Of a stretch of DNA of 64,000 bases, positions 30,536 through 42,901 are shown in pieces. The notes under the pieces are model-generated. The model had not been told where the DNA came from. It made no database searches and worked only from the letters and a program-made list of their open reading frames with translations. Source of the stretch: Pseudogymnoascus destructans (taxonomy: Eukaryota; Ascomycota; Leotiomycetes; Thelebolales; Thelebolaceae); the NCBI RefSeq assembly GCF_001641265.1, contig NW_020167522.1, forward strand, positions 186,001 through 250,000, in the 5' to 3' direction. The translations under genes were made by a program, and so were the position numbers. Numbering within the stretch: position 1 is the first letter of the stretch; every line of letters starts with the position of its first letter.

Positions 30536-30910
30536 ATGGTGGTGGGAGATGGATATATGGAATGGTGGTGGGAGATGGGGGTGGTGGGAGATGTGGGAGA
30601 TGGGGATGGTGGTGGGTGATGATGGTGGTGGGTGATGGTTATGTTATGGGGATGGTTATGTTATGGGGATGGTTATGTTATGGGGATGGTTATGTTATGG
30701 GGATGGGAATGGTATGGGGATGGGGATGGTATGGTAATGGATGATGATGGTGGTGATGGGAATGGTGATGGGGATGATGGTGGGGATGGGATGGTAATGG
30801 GGATGGGAATGGATGATTAATGGATGGGAATGGATGATTAATGGATGGTTAATGCATCATTAATGGATGGGAACGGATGGTTAATGCATCATCAATGGAT
30901 GGTTAATGGT
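30536..30910 (+). repeat. G-rich GATGG/GGTTATGTTATGGGGAT satellite
   Basis: Simple repeats of GGTGGGAGATGG, GATGGGAATGG and GGATGGTTAATG. They include four exact 17-bp GGTTATGTTATGGGGAT units (30637-30704). The many spaced G-runs could fold as quadruplexes. Long frames here are repeat artefacts. Confidence 0.9.
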
Positions 30911-31117
30911 GCAATACAAGAAACACAGGTCAGGATAGACACGGAACTAGACTGCAACTATACATTCCACTCGCATCACTCGTCTCCTTGTCCGTCTTAT
31001 TAAGTGGCCAGTTTAATGATACACTATATATTAGATATATTAGATATATCTACACTCAACTGTATATTATATATTAGATATATCTACACTCACTGTATAT
31101 TATATATTATACGTTGA

Positions 31118-31417
31118 CCCGCTCTCTCTTCCCCTCCCTCCCTACCTTTCTTTCATCCTCTCCCCCTCATATTTCTTTCATCCTCCTCCCTCTCCTCATC
31201 CTCCTCCCTCTCCTCCTCTCCCCCCCCCTCCTCCTCCTCTCCCCCCCTCCTCCTCCTCTCCCCCCCTCCCCCTCCCTCCTCCTCTTCCCCCCTCCCCCTC
31301 CCCCCCCGGGTCACAACACTTCGTAAGCCGGCCTGGGGTGGGACGCCCCCTCCCCCCCTCCCTCCTCCCCCCCGGGTCACTACACTACACTACGTAAGCC
31401 GCCCTGGGGTGGGACGG
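31118..31417. repeat. Pyrimidine tract with duplicated G/C block
   Basis: About 190 bp of CTCC-type pyrimidines, then two copies of a block starting CCGGGTCAC and ending CTGGGGTGGGACG (31306-31347 and 31370-31417) separated by more C runs. Just before it (31019-31110) are AT-rich repeats of TATTAGATATATCTACACTC. Confidence 0.85.
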
Positions 31418-32637
31418 TGGCGTCTAGGGGCAGACTGCCGAAAAACAGAAATGACCTCCTTGGCTCCTTGTTCGTGGCTCACTTTACTCTACGTTACTTT
31501 GGCCGTGGCCTGCTACAGATCTCCGCAGGAGCGACGACGCGAGTGGATGGGGGCGCGTCCCGTTTCCCCATTGCCGACCTCGTTTCTGGCCCGAGTAGTA
31601 CTGATGATGTGTCGGCGAGGCCTGCGAAGAAACTAAAACAGACCGACTGGCCCCAGCGGCTACAAACACGTATCATTGGTAATTAACCTGTCGCGCTGCC
31701 ATCGCGACGATTGGCTGTGGTTCCATCCATCAGGGTATCCAATTAATATGGATACTCGCGCCGTTCGAGGGGAAACGGTGTTAAGCCGTCATTTCCGACG
31801 AAACTGCTGTTTGGAAGGCGACAATATGACGACCGTCGCCCTGGGTGAGGTGATCTATAATCTCTAATTCGCACATAATTCCTGTAAACGCTGGCTGCTA
31901 TGCCCAGTCCCCCTCCCCAGCTTTCGAGCGGCAACACCGGCACCGTCGCATCATCCCCCATCCATCCATGCATGACGATGTGCCATCAATTGTATCACGT
32001 GACGGCGCGTCCCGTTGTCCCTTCGCCACGCGATACACGTCATCCCCACTATTCTGGCCTTAAATCCCAACCACGACGCAATATTTAATTATAGAAGCCG
32101 GAAAGTCGGTTTAATAAATACTCTAAATAATAATTAACCATTTGCAAATTATTCTTTACCCATGGCGAGTTGTGCCGATTGATTATGAGAAATCCCCCCA
32201 AAATATTGTTTAGTTGTGGGACGCGCCTAACTTTCCCCACGGCAACGCTTATCCCAAAGTAGCCGAGAGTAAACATAGTAAAGGGACCGAGCTTCATCCC
32301 CTTTGGGAGATTCGATCATCTTAATCCAGCTCCCACAACAAAACCAATGTCCTGAATAACATCAACATCAATCAGGTATCCGTAGGGACTTGGCTTGGTT
32401 CCTGTCATTTATCAACATAATCTTCTTTTCCTCTTCCTTCCCCAATCGCCAGGCCATACACACCCAATTGACATCCTCCTTTCGTGTCTACTACGAAAAG
32501 GAGTTCGATGATCATCAACAAGCTTTAATTCGACCTTTGACGCGACAAACACCAGTTTCTCGACTCCTCTTTGCACTCTTCCTCAATCGTTGTTTATACG
32601 CCCAACAATATCAATTCCGAGCGGGAATTTTGCAGTC
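31418..32637. other. Gene-poor stretch upstream of cyclin gene
   Basis: No convincing gene. A palindromic TCACGTGA lies at 31995-32002. From about 32310 the sequence becomes CT- and CAACA-rich as expected for the leader of the cyclin gene. Confidence 0.5.
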
Positions 32638-35074
32638 ATGGACGCGAAGGTAAAATTTGTTTTCATTCTTGTTATTGTTTTGATCCGAACTCATCAACCA
32701 CAACAACATCGACATACCTTCCCAATCGCCAACAAAACCTGACACACCGCTGTCCTTTCACTCATACCTGGCACAATATATATTTGGCGAGACCATCTAT
32801 CGATCTCTCTTGCTAACAACTTTTCTCCAACAGCCGCATCGTCGGGGTCCCTCCCACATCCACAACGACGAGAACGCAGCTCCTGTAACGAAGCAATTGC
32901 ACCAACGCCACAAGTCGACTGGAGCATTGTATCACGCCATGTCTGGTGCTACTGGCTTGAACGCTGTTGCTAAACGTGCTGCCTTTGGTGATGTGAGCAA
33001 TACCTCTCGGGCTCTCAATCACGCAAAGGACGATCTTGTTGTTTCTGCCAAAGGCAATGGCACTGAGTATGTCAAGCTCCAAGTGCTGGAGAAAGAAAAC
33101 GCACTCAGCCGTCCTGCCCAACGCCCACTCACTGCGACTGTCAAGAACACCATTTTGGGGCTCAACAAAGCCAGCCAGTCGGCTCTTCCAACCACAACAA
33201 ACAAAATTTCTGCTGTCCCTTCGGTCATCCCAACCCAGGTCGTAAGGCCACGAGCATCTTCAAAGCGCATCACAGCTATCTACAAAGATGAGAATTCTGC
33301 AAAGCCCCAACAGGCAGCGGAGCCTGCAAAACAACAAAACGTCCCAATCGCTTCAGCTCCAATCCCACCAGTTCACCAGACACTTGGACCACGCCACCAC
33401 AAGAGCCAACCGCAGTTAAAGCTCGACCAGCCTGTACTTCGTCGGACGCAGAGCAAGTACATGTACAATGTCTTGCCAACCGTTCTCAGTGACGCCATAC
33501 CCTCTCCTTCGAACCTCGACTTCAAAGATGCTCCAGTCGCCGAGGAACCAAAGCTGCCACCTGTCGCAGATAATAGCTACGACTACCAGTCCTATGATGC
33601 CCCTGTCCAGTCGCTGGTCAAGGCCGACCCAATTGCTACCGAAGTTGCTGTTCCAACCACCGACGAGTATGTTCCAGAAGAGCGCCAGCTTCCCGCGCTT
33701 CCTTCCGAGCCCGAGGAGTATTGGGAGGAAGAGGAGGAGGTCTACGATGAGCAGGGCTACACCACCGCCCACTCCTACAGATCTCGTGGCGACAATACTA
33801 CCGGCGGTGCTACTACAGTCATGATTCCAAAACTCAACAGCAAGGTTGAGAGAGAGCTTGAGGCCGCCAAGTTGATCGTCGAGGGCTCAAGAACTCGTGA
33901 GGAGATTGAGGATGACATGTGGGATACCAGCATGGTTGCAGAGTACGGAGATGAGATTTTTGGGTACATGAGAGAACTCGAGGTTAGTGCTGAATTTTTT
34001 ATTTGTTTGTGAATTTCATTTGTCGAGGAGCTGATGTTGTCGCCTTGACGCGACCCCCGGCCCGACCCTCCTACATGTGACGGTTGACGCCGCAACACCC
34101 CCTGTTTATTTGTTTACTATAGCACATGGTGGACCTATACTGACCAACCACACTTTTAGATCAAGTTGGCCCCAAACCCACACTACATGGACAACCAGGC
34201 AGAGATTCAGTGGTCCATGCGCTCTGTTCTCATGGACTGGCTCATTCAAGTTCACCATCGCTTCTCGCTCCTTCCCGAGACCCTGTTCCTTTGTGTCAAC
34301 TACATCGATCGCTTTTTGTCTCACAAGATTGTGTCTCTCGGAAAGCTTCAGCTGGTTGGCGCCACTGCCATCTTCGTTGCCGCCAAGTATGAGGAGATCA
34401 ACTGCCCTTCGGTGAGCGAGATCGTCTACATGGTTGACGATGGATACTCCGTGGATGAGATCCTCAAGGCTGAGCGCTTCATGCTTGGTATGCTCGACTT
34501 TGAACTCGGATGGCCGGGACCAATGAGCTTCCTCCGTCGTATCAGCAAGGCTGATGATTACGACCTTGAGACCCGCACTCTGGCTAAATATTTCCTTGAG
34601 GTGGCTATCATGGATGAGAGATTTGTTGGAACTCCTCCCAGCTTTGTTGCTGCTGGTGCCCAGTGCATCTCTCGCATGATGCTTAAGAAGGGTGACTGGG
34701 TAAGTCCAAACCTAAAGTGATAACATTATGCGCATGCATGCTAACTTTATTAGACTCCTGCACACGTGCACTACTCCGGCTACACCTGGACACAACTTAG
34801 ACCTCTCGTGTCTCTTATGCTGGAGTGCTGCCGCAACCCTGAGAAGCACCACGCTGCCGTCTTCGACAAGTATTCTGATCGTCGATACAAGCGTGCTTCC
34901 GAGTACGTGAAGACCACCATTGCTTCGGGCTTCAAGCTTCTTCTCGCTCTCCCAGACTACTCTCTTCCCTCCCGCGGAATGATTGGTGACTCGGATGGCT
35001 TCATGCCATACGACTCATACTCGTCTCCCCACGGCATCTACAACAACAACAACATGGTTCAGGTCAAGGGCTAG
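32638..35074 (+). CDS. G2/M B-type cyclin
   Basis: Regulatory partner of Cdk1 for entry into mitosis (Aspergillus NimE, fission yeast Cdc13 type). Exons are 32638-32649, 32834-33982, 34160-34699 and 34754-35074, 673 residues. The first exon is only four codons (MDAK). A destruction box RAAFGDVSN lies at residues 52-60, a signal for APC/C-driven breakdown. After a long disordered part, the N-terminal cyclin box starts near residue 395 with MRSVLMDWLIQVH and FLCVNYIDRFLS, and the C-terminal cyclin fold includes SLMLECCRNPEKHHA. The NVLPTVLSDAIPSPS stretch before an acidic region is typical of fungal B cyclins. The third intron-exon joins are standard. Confidence 0.94.
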
Positions 35075-36356
35075 ATTCAGCGGCCGCATCAATGTTCGAG
35101 CACAATCCGTACATTACTCTACGTATTTGTATAATTTTTCTTTATTCGACAGGTACGGCAGGCATCGGTGGCCTATGGTCTATTACCAATTACGGCATCC
35201 TCGTCTCGCCCGCATCTGCGTCTTATCACCGTCATCAAACTAAACATCGCTCTCATACGCCATTAGAACATACTGCCACTACACGAAGTACATAATTTCC
35301 TTAGTCTTCGAAACCATTACGACTCATCGGAAGACCACTACAGGTCTCGGCAACAACAATCGCATACACCGCGCTTTTTTTTTCTTTTCCTACGGCGTTT
35401 ACTGTCAGGGTGGGGCCAGCGTTCACGACACGATACCACGAGACACGATTCTCCTTTGCATTTGAACTGGAACCTTTTTCTTAATTAAAAAAAACTGGGA
35501 TGGACTACTGTTGGCTTCTTCTGGCTGGTAGTGTGGCTTGTTTCCGAGGGTGTTTTTTGCCTCTCTTCCATGTTTGTTATGGGCGCTCTGGCGGGTTACT
35601 TTTGTCTTCTCTCTTTTCATTCGGATGGGGGAAAGGGAGGAGGGAGCTCTGGAGTGTGGATAGGCGGTATAATAGAATAAATCCTCGGTTCGGCCCATTT
35701 AACTTGCTGGCTGTTATGATTTTGATTTGGTGATCTGTTTGCAATGTCCCTAGTTGGCCCAATTTTCCCAATTTTCCCAATTTTTCCCCTTTTACCCCCC
35801 CCAGTGGCGCTATCCCGCATTTAGACATGCCCAGGGTGGCGGCATCCGACACGCCCGAGGCATACCAAAAGTCCGCCTTTTTTCCCTACTAACGGTAAAA
35901 CACTCCCGCCCTCTGATTGGCCCAGCCCGCGACCCGCGCCCAAAGCACAGGCCGCGAAATCTTTTTGTATGGAGCACCCGTGGCCGATTACACGCCGGCC
36001 GACCTCGGAATTTAGAGGGACAGGAGAAGGAGAGCAGAGTAACTCTAGCAACAGAGAGGCACTTTTTTGATTGCATTTGCTTAAAATCCATTCTTTACCC
36101 CCCAACGACCGACGCCCTTGTTTTTTGCGATTCTTTGTTTTGCTGAGGAGGGGGTCTTTTGCGATTGGTTGTAAATAGGAAGGCTACTATTTGATTTGCA
36201 TTGATTCGAGAGCGCCGACGGTCGTGGTTTGGAAATTCTGCGAGGCTGGGCTTGTGGCGGATTTACGACTCAGAGGTCCCCTGCGACACACACCCTTTGT
36301 GGCTGCCCTTCTAGACTTCGCTCGCACGAACACTTCACGACGTGCAATCCGCAATC
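35075..36356. other. 1.3-kb intergenic
   Basis: Cyclin 3' UTR and the carrier promoter. It includes four CCAATTTTC-type repeats (35759-35788) and C-rich runs. Several random frames, none with recognisable motifs. Confidence 0.5.
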
Positions 36357-38603
36357 ATGGTGACTGCTAGTGGTGTCCCCGTGGTCTCCAAGGTCAAGGA
36401 GGCTGTCAAGGAGACGCTGCTCGGTTCGGAAGAGCCGGCGCAGCTGTCGCTGCATACGCAGGCTACCTTTATGAAGCACGCGCATCACGATGAGGCGGCG
36501 GGAGAGCTGGTGATGACCGAGCTCGGGTTTGTGGATGCGATTGCGCCCGAGAAGGAGGATTATGTGAGTTACACTGCACCCTCGATACGCGTCGCGGGCA
36601 GTGGAATTGGGGCTAATGACGCATAACTAGCACAAAATCAAGCGTGAACAATATGCGATACTCTTCCGCGTGGCGGACAGGAAAGGCACCGGCCAGATAA
36701 CGTTGCAAGACTACGGCGCGTTCGAGAACCTGCTCGCGAAGCCCGATGCCGAGTACGACATCGCCTTCCGCCTGTTCGACGTCGACCGCGAGGGGACGGT
36801 CAAGTACGACCAGTTCAAGAAGCTGTGCGAGCTGAACAAGGGCACCGATAGCATCCCCTTCGACTGGGACTGCGAGTGGGCGAAGCTATACACGGGGGGC
36901 AAGAAGAACAGGCACGAGTTGACGTACGACCAGTTCGCGCAGATGCTGCGCGGCCTGCAGGGTGAGAAGATCCGCCAGGCGTTCCACCTCTTCGATAAGG
37001 ACGGGGATGGGTTCATTGAGCCTGAGGACTTCCAGCGCATCATTGTTGGGACGGCGAAGCACAAGTTGTCGGACCACCTCCTCGACAACCTGCGCACGCT
37101 GTGTAATATCTCCGCGGGGAGCAAGATCTCGTACGCCAACGTCCGCGCGTTCCAGAATATGATCAGGGAGATGGATTTGGTGGAGCTGATTATCAGGCAT
37201 GCGGCGGATAGGAGTCCGGATGGGAAGATTACGCGCACGGATTTCTTGAATGAGGCGGCGAGGATCACCAGGTTCTCCCTCTTCACGCCGATGGAGGCGG
37301 ATATCCTGTTCCACTTCGCGGGTCTCGACGAGCCGTCGGGCAGACTCGGATTGTCTGATTTCGCAAAGGTGCTTGATCCTTCGTGGCGCAGTCCGCTCGT
37401 CGGTGCTGTTAGCGATATGGCTGCCAGGAACGCGGCGGCTGTCAAGACGACCTCGCAGAAGGTGATTCACCAGATCCTGGAATCCGTGCATCACTTCGGC
37501 CTGGGCTCTCTTGCGGGTGCCTTTGGTGCGTTCATGGTGTACCCGATTGATCTGGTCAAGACGCGTATGCAGAACCAGCGTAGCTCGAGGGTTGGACAGG
37601 CGCTGTACAAGAATTCCCTCGACTGCGCGAAGAAGGTTATTAGGAACGAGGGCTTCAAGGGCCTGTACTCGGGTGTTATTCCGCAGCTGATTGGGGTGGC
37701 GCCGGAGAAGGCTATTAAGCTTACGGTTAACGATTTGGTGCGCACGCACTTCTCGAAGGATGGGAAGATTAGACTCCCGCATGAGATTCTGGCGGGTGCT
37801 AGTGCCGGAGCGTGTCAAGTTGTGAGTATTATCCTGCAGCCCCCTTAACTTCTTCATTAGCTAATGAGTACATTCAGGTCTTCACCAACCCCCTTGAGAT
37901 CGTCAAGATCCGTCTCCAAGTCCAGGGAGAAGCAGCAAAATCCCTCGAGGGCGTCCCCCGTCGCTCCGCGATGTGGATCGTCAAGAACCTCGGTCTAATG
38001 GGCCTCTACAAGGGCGCCACCGCCTGTCTCCTCCGCGACGTTCCCTTCTCCGCCATCTACTTCCCCACCTACAACCACCTCAAGCGCGACTACTTCGGCG
38101 AGTCCGCCACCAAGAAACTCGGCGTCCTCCAACTCCTCACCGCCGGCGCCATCGCCGGCATGCCCGCCGCCTACCTCACCACCCCCTGCGACGTCATCAA
38201 GACCCGCCTCCAAGTCGAGGCCCGCAAGGGCGACACAGCCTACACCTCGCTCACCCACTGCGCGAAGACGGTGTACAAGGAAGAGGGCTTCAAGGCGTTC
38301 TTCAAGGGCGGCCCCGCGCGTATCATGCGCTCGTCTCCGCAGTTCGGGTTTACCCTCGCTATGTACGAGGTTCTGCAGAACCTCCTCCCGATGCCGGGCA
38401 GCGAGCAGGATCACGCGCCGCATATGGGTGTGACGAGTGCGGCGGCGGGGGGGTTGAGGGAGGCGCAGGGCCCGTTGACGTTCTTGAGGAGCAAGAATGC
38501 GTTGAAGGTCATTTTGGATGTGGATGAGGATTTTGGGCGCGTGAGGACGCCGGATGAGAAGGGGTGGAGGGCGATTCCGAGGATAGTGGGGGGGAAGGCG
38601 TGA
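36357..38603 (+). CDS. AGC1: Mitochondrial aspartate/glutamate carrier with EF-hands
   Basis: Inner-membrane exchanger of aspartate and glutamate, part of the malate-aspartate shuttle. Exons are 36357-36563, 36631-37821 and 37878-38603, 707 residues, like aralar/citrin. The N-terminal half has EF-hand repeats: FDVDREGTVKYDQF and, clearest, FDKDGDGFIEPEDF with all Ca-binding positions. The C-terminal half has three mitochondrial carrier repeats with signatures PIDLVKTR, PLEIVKIR and PCDVIKTR. Introns are 67 and 56 nt with GTGAGT donors. Unlike the N-terminally reduced Agc1 of budding yeast, this is the EF-hand form. Calcium control is inferred from the family. Confidence 0.95.
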
Positions 38604-39211
38604 GTGGGTGTGTGACTGTTTTGGGGGGGGGGGGGTGTGGTGATGGTGCCGGTTGGGTGGAAAGTCTGTGCGTTTGGATAGATGGGGGATTAGATCTCTT
38701 TTTCATATCGGTTGCATTTTTGCAGTAGACTTCTTCAGAACGCAAGATTAGAGCCGAGCAAGCACGGGGTTGGGGAGGGTGATAGATTGGAGTGTATAGT
38801 TGCATGAGGAGGGGTTGGAATCTCGGGAGAGAAGCAAAGAGGCGCAGGATGCATGTTTGGAATTTTACTTGGATTGTTTGTTCGTACTCTGTATGATAAC
38901 ACTTGACTTGAATATACGCAAACTGACCTTGTGACGAAATGCCAATTCGTAGAATGAAACAAGTTGGGAGCGAGGACAGATAACGTGACCTGACACCCTG
39001 GTCGATGCCAGGGAAACCAGACTGGGGCCCGTCGCTGCCGAAAACTGGGGAAATTATTGAATTTCCCCAGTTTTCGGCAGCGACGATCCACGGTTCGTGT
39101 CCATCAGTGCAAATGGAGTGCCACCATTCCCGAATTGGTTTAAAAATGGCGTCCCCGCCCGCCCTCGCACGACCCCACGATGTTGTAACGATCTATTAAG
39201 TACCAGATTTT
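38604..39211. other. Intergenic with a perfect hairpin
   Basis: Carrier 3' UTR (G13 run at 38623-38635) and promoter of the GH78-like gene. The perfect 26-bp inverted repeat at 39030-39085 is listed separately. No gene otherwise. Confidence 0.6.
39030..39085. repeat. Perfect 26-bp inverted repeat with 4-nt loop
   Basis: Arms 39030-39055 and 39060-39085 pair without a mismatch; the left arm begins CGTCGCTGCCGAAAACTGGG and the loop is ATTG. A smaller dyad, CCCTGG-tcgatg-CCAGGG, lies just upstream (38997-39014). It is 127 bp before the start codon of the GH78-like gene. Confidence 0.95.
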
Positions 39212-41614
39212 ATGAATTCGATGATATTTCGATTCGCGCTCTCTCTGGTATTCGTGGCTGGTGCTGTGGTTACGGCGGCGGGGGTGGACTCGACGCAGGC
39301 GCTTTTGAAGGAGCATTTGACTGAGCACCAGTCGCTGGTACAAGAGCTGCCCGCGCAGGCTGTCTTTCCGGGGCCGTGGGACAGGTATATTCAGGCGCCT
39401 GCTAATAAAACGCATATCCGACCAAAAGGCGTGCATCTCACGAACGGCGATGTTGTTAATGCCTCTGCGGTGCTGGAAGGGGCTTTAGGCAGCCATCATC
39501 TCACTCTGGGTCCTGGTGGAAATGTGATATTTGATTTTGAGCAGAATATCGGGGGACGGTAGGAGTTTTATTTTGTTCGGGGAGAATGTAGATGCTAATT
39601 GTTTTCAAGTGTCTGCTTTCAGGTTGCTTCTGTGGTGAATAATACGTTTCTTGCTCTCACGTACTCTGAGTCGCCGCAGTTTGCGACTGTAGATGGGGAT
39701 GCGACGAATAATCAACGGCCCGCCGATCTCCCGTTATACTTTGGGCTCCGAAACGGCACGAACTGTGTTGGGACTGGTTTTATTCGCGGGGGGTTTAGAT
39801 TTTTATCTATTCGTCTACCTCAGGACCCCAAGGAGGACAAGGGGTTTTGGGATACTGGTTCAAGGGAATCAGCTGCGGACGCCTCGAAGAGGGATCCAGG
39901 TGCCACAGTATCTCTGACCGAACTCTGGGTCAGCTGTACAGCGTTTCCTTCGAATCCAAACCCGAGGGCATACACTGGATATTTCTCCAGCTCTTCCACT
40001 GTGTTGAATCGCGTGTGGTACGCTGGCGCATACACGTTGCAGCTTTCGACGATCGTCCCTACACAAGGAGGGGCATCCATAGACTACAACGCTATTGTCG
40101 ATGGCAACAAATCCCCCGTCGATTCGTGGTACTCGAACTTCACTATCAGCAATGGCACTTCAGTCACAACGGATGGCGCCAAGAGGGATCGCATGGTGTG
40201 GCCAGGCGATATGTCCATAGCAGTCCCTGGAATCGCTGTCTCCACGCTCGACATGGTGTCTGTTCGGAACGCCCTCGACACTCTCTTCGCTCACCAATAT
40301 GGTGATGGGAGTTTACCTTATGCGGGGCCGCCTATGGGAACAATACACGAATTTAGCGACACTTACCATATGCATACCCTCCTTGGGGTGTACAACTACG
40401 TGTTGTACTCTGGAGACCTGAGATGGCTGCAGGATCACTGGGACCACTATATCGTTGCGCTGCATGTTAGCATCGCCAAGGTGGATGAAACTGGCTTAAT
40501 GCACGTAACGAGCTCTGCAGATTGGCTGAGGTCCGGGATGGCGGGGCATAATCTCGAAGCTACAGCTATCTTGTATGACGCCCTGCAGAAATCGATTGAA
40601 CTTGCGAGCTTCCTCAGTGACGACAGGTCTGAGGCGCAGCCTGGGGGTCTTTGGTCTACGACTGCTAGTAGAATCAGAGCGGGTGTCGAGAAGCTAGCTT
40701 GCCCTCGTGCCGGCCTCTTCGCGGATAATAGCGAGGACCGCAGGTGTGGAGGGTCCGACGAAGTGCTCCCCCAGGATGGAAATTCTTGGCTTCTGCTAGC
40801 CGGCGTGCTCGCCCCGTCGGATCCTCGACGGCTCAATGTAAGCAAGAGCCTAAGGTCGCGCTGGACCAAATTTGGTCCCCCGGCCGTGGAGGCTCCTAAT
40901 ATAATCAGCCCGTTTGCGAGCAGCTTTGAGCTGCAGGCACATTGTGCGGTTGGAGATTATGACGCAGCTGTTGAGCTGATGGAGCTGATGTGGGGGTATA
41001 TGCTTGATGGGCCTGGGATGACGAATTCTACACTTCTGGAGGGCTACAGGATTGATGGCTCTGTCGGGTACCCCGCATACACTCACCCAGCCCGAAATAG
41101 CCACTGCCATGGTTGGAGTACCGGTCCCACCATGGTTCTTCTCACAAGCATACTTGGAATCCAATTTACTGCGCCTTTGGGCCGGTCGTACAGCATCACC
41201 CCGCAGCGGACAAAGTGGCTCAATCATGTGGAGGGCGGTTACTCGACATCGCTGGGGAAGTTTGTGGTTAAGTTGAAAGGCATGGTCGGTAAGGGCGGGA
41301 GACAGGCGGAGATTTTACAGGCCTCGACGCCGACCGGCACCTCAGGAACTGTATATTGGGGAGGTAACGAGACTGTTCATAATGGTGGGACGCTGAAGGT
41401 TGCAAGATATTTGGATTCGCCTGGACAATGGATTGTGCTTTTGAATACTACCGGTTATGAGGAAGAGAAGGGCAATTGGACTTGGCCAACCGACACTGAA
41501 GGGGAAGGGGAGTTTTTGCCAGATGCTGAGTGGGTAAAGCCAAGCGGTTCGGAGAGGGAGGTGGGGACGGTAGACTGGAGCCTTATTAAGCCAATTGTGG
41601 TTGAGGAATTATGA
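39212..41614 (+). CDS. Secreted GH78-like alpha-L-rhamnosidase
   Basis: Predicted to release L-rhamnose from plant polysaccharides or glycosides outside the cell. Exons are 39212-39558 and 39610-41614, 783 residues; the 51-nt intron (GTAGGA to TTCAAG) restores GGRVCFQVAS. A signal peptide covers residues 1-23 (FALSLVFVAGAVVTAAG). Beta-sandwich domain first, then the alpha/alpha-barrel with TDGAKRDRMVWPGDM, the conserved acidic motif region of GH78, later GNSWLLLAGVL and HGWSTGPTMVL. Several N-glycosylation sequons are present. No regulator or transporter sits next to it, so it is not part of a visible pectin cluster. Converges with the aprataxin gene, 100 bp apart. Confidence 0.85.
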
Positions 41615-41714
41615 GCATGGCTGGATTGTTAACAGAAGCTCTACGCTTTCTATATACCTAGAAGTATCCGTTAAAGCAGGCCGTAGCTGCCCCTGTCAGT
41701 ATTATAAACAGCAT

Positions 41715-42625
41715 TCATATCCTTTTCCAGGCCTCAAACTCCACAGCAAGATGCTCATTCAATCTAGCAAAGCTCCTCCCAAATCCTGCGCTGCACCTCC
41801 AACACTTCAAGTCTCGACTCAAATACCCCGCCTGCGAGGGATCTCGTCTGGGATCGTCTTGCGCCAGGGGAAATGCGTCAAGAGGTACAAAGAAAGGGGT
41901 AGTAAAACTATTGTAGTGAGCTCTATTCTTCAAGCACTCCGAGTACCAGTCCACGGACAACACATGCACATGCAGATGGCTCATCGAAGGATGTGCATGA
42001 ATCCCCATCATAACCTCGCTCTCCCAATCCCTCCCCTTCGGCAGGTCCTCCCCCTCTGGAAGCTCCACCTCGCCATTCAGCACGCGCTCACGCGCCTGAT
42101 CCAGCTTCGACAACTTGCCATACCGCCGCCGCAACTCCTTCGCCACGAGCGCGCGCAGCTTCTCCGACTCAGCCACCGTAGCGGCCAGGAACGCAGCGTC
42201 CTCGAAGGCGTCGAAGGGGTGCAGGAGGTTCCGCTCTGAGCGCGGTAGAAGGAGAGTATGCACGCTCGACTTAGGATATAGGTCGTTGATGGCGACGGCA
42301 AAGTCGTTGTAGAATATCACATTGGAGGGGGGAAAGGCGGCGGGGTTATAGGTGTAGGCACCCAGGCCGCGGTGGCCTTCGAACATGATGGGTTTTTCGT
42401 GGGGGAAGGAGGGGGAGATGGTCGTGGTTTTGCGGGATTTGTGACGCATTAGCTCGGTGACTGGGGAGGTTAGTGGAGGTTTGGAGAGGAGGGGGGTGAG
42501 GGGGGGATATAATTACATGCGTTGCGGTTGGGGCGTATCGACGTGGATGAGGCTGGTGACACGATGGTGCCTTGTATCTCCTCCTCTGTTATGGCATCTT
42601 GTGTTTCTTCTGCGGGTGAAGCCAT
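41715..42625 (-). CDS. HNT3: Aprataxin-like DNA deadenylase (Hnt3)
   Basis: Removes 5'-AMP left on DNA by abortive ligation; nuclear DNA repair. Exons are 42625-42517 and 42460-41715, 284 residues; the 56-nt intron has GTAATT, a CTAAC branch point and CCCCAG. The HIT domain shows VIFYNDFAVAINDLYP, HTLLLPRS and the histidine triad SHLHVHVLS. The C-terminal zinc finger (KCWRCSAGF, then LNEHLAVE) is typical of aprataxin and not of simple HIT hydrolases. The FHA domain of animal aprataxin is absent, as in yeast. Divergent from the helicase gene, 276 bp apart. Confidence 0.92.
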
Positions 42626-42901
42626 GGCTATAAACACAAGAAGATTTCTGTGCCTCACACACAACAGCAAGCTGTGACAACTGAGAGTTGTTGAAGGGTA
42701 TAATATAGTTTGGAGTTGGGGTGCTGTGAATAAGGGTCCAAGAATCACTGATACCGCACCGATAAGCCGTGACTGGATGACGTCCAGTTATAGGTCCCGC
42801 AACACACACCCCTCAAAAAAATCTCCCGGCTGGATCCAGAACCCCACGCCAGGCACCACAACACATGGATCGCTGAACCTGCCGCATACAATCGACCGAC
42901 A
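42626..42901. promoter_or_regulatory. Shared promoter, HNT3 and helicase
   Basis: 276 bp between divergent starts. No distinct motif was identified. Confidence 0.4.

Noticed and set aside
30362..30820. Met/Gly/Trp-rich frames across the satellites
   Set aside because: They are translations of GATGG-type repeats.
36886..37857. Long minus-strand Arg/Leu-rich frame
   Set aside because: Antisense shadow of the carrier gene with its strong third-position GC bias.
39030..39085. Rho-independent terminator
   Set aside because: That mechanism is bacterial, there is no T-run after the stem, and the hairpin lies before a gene start.
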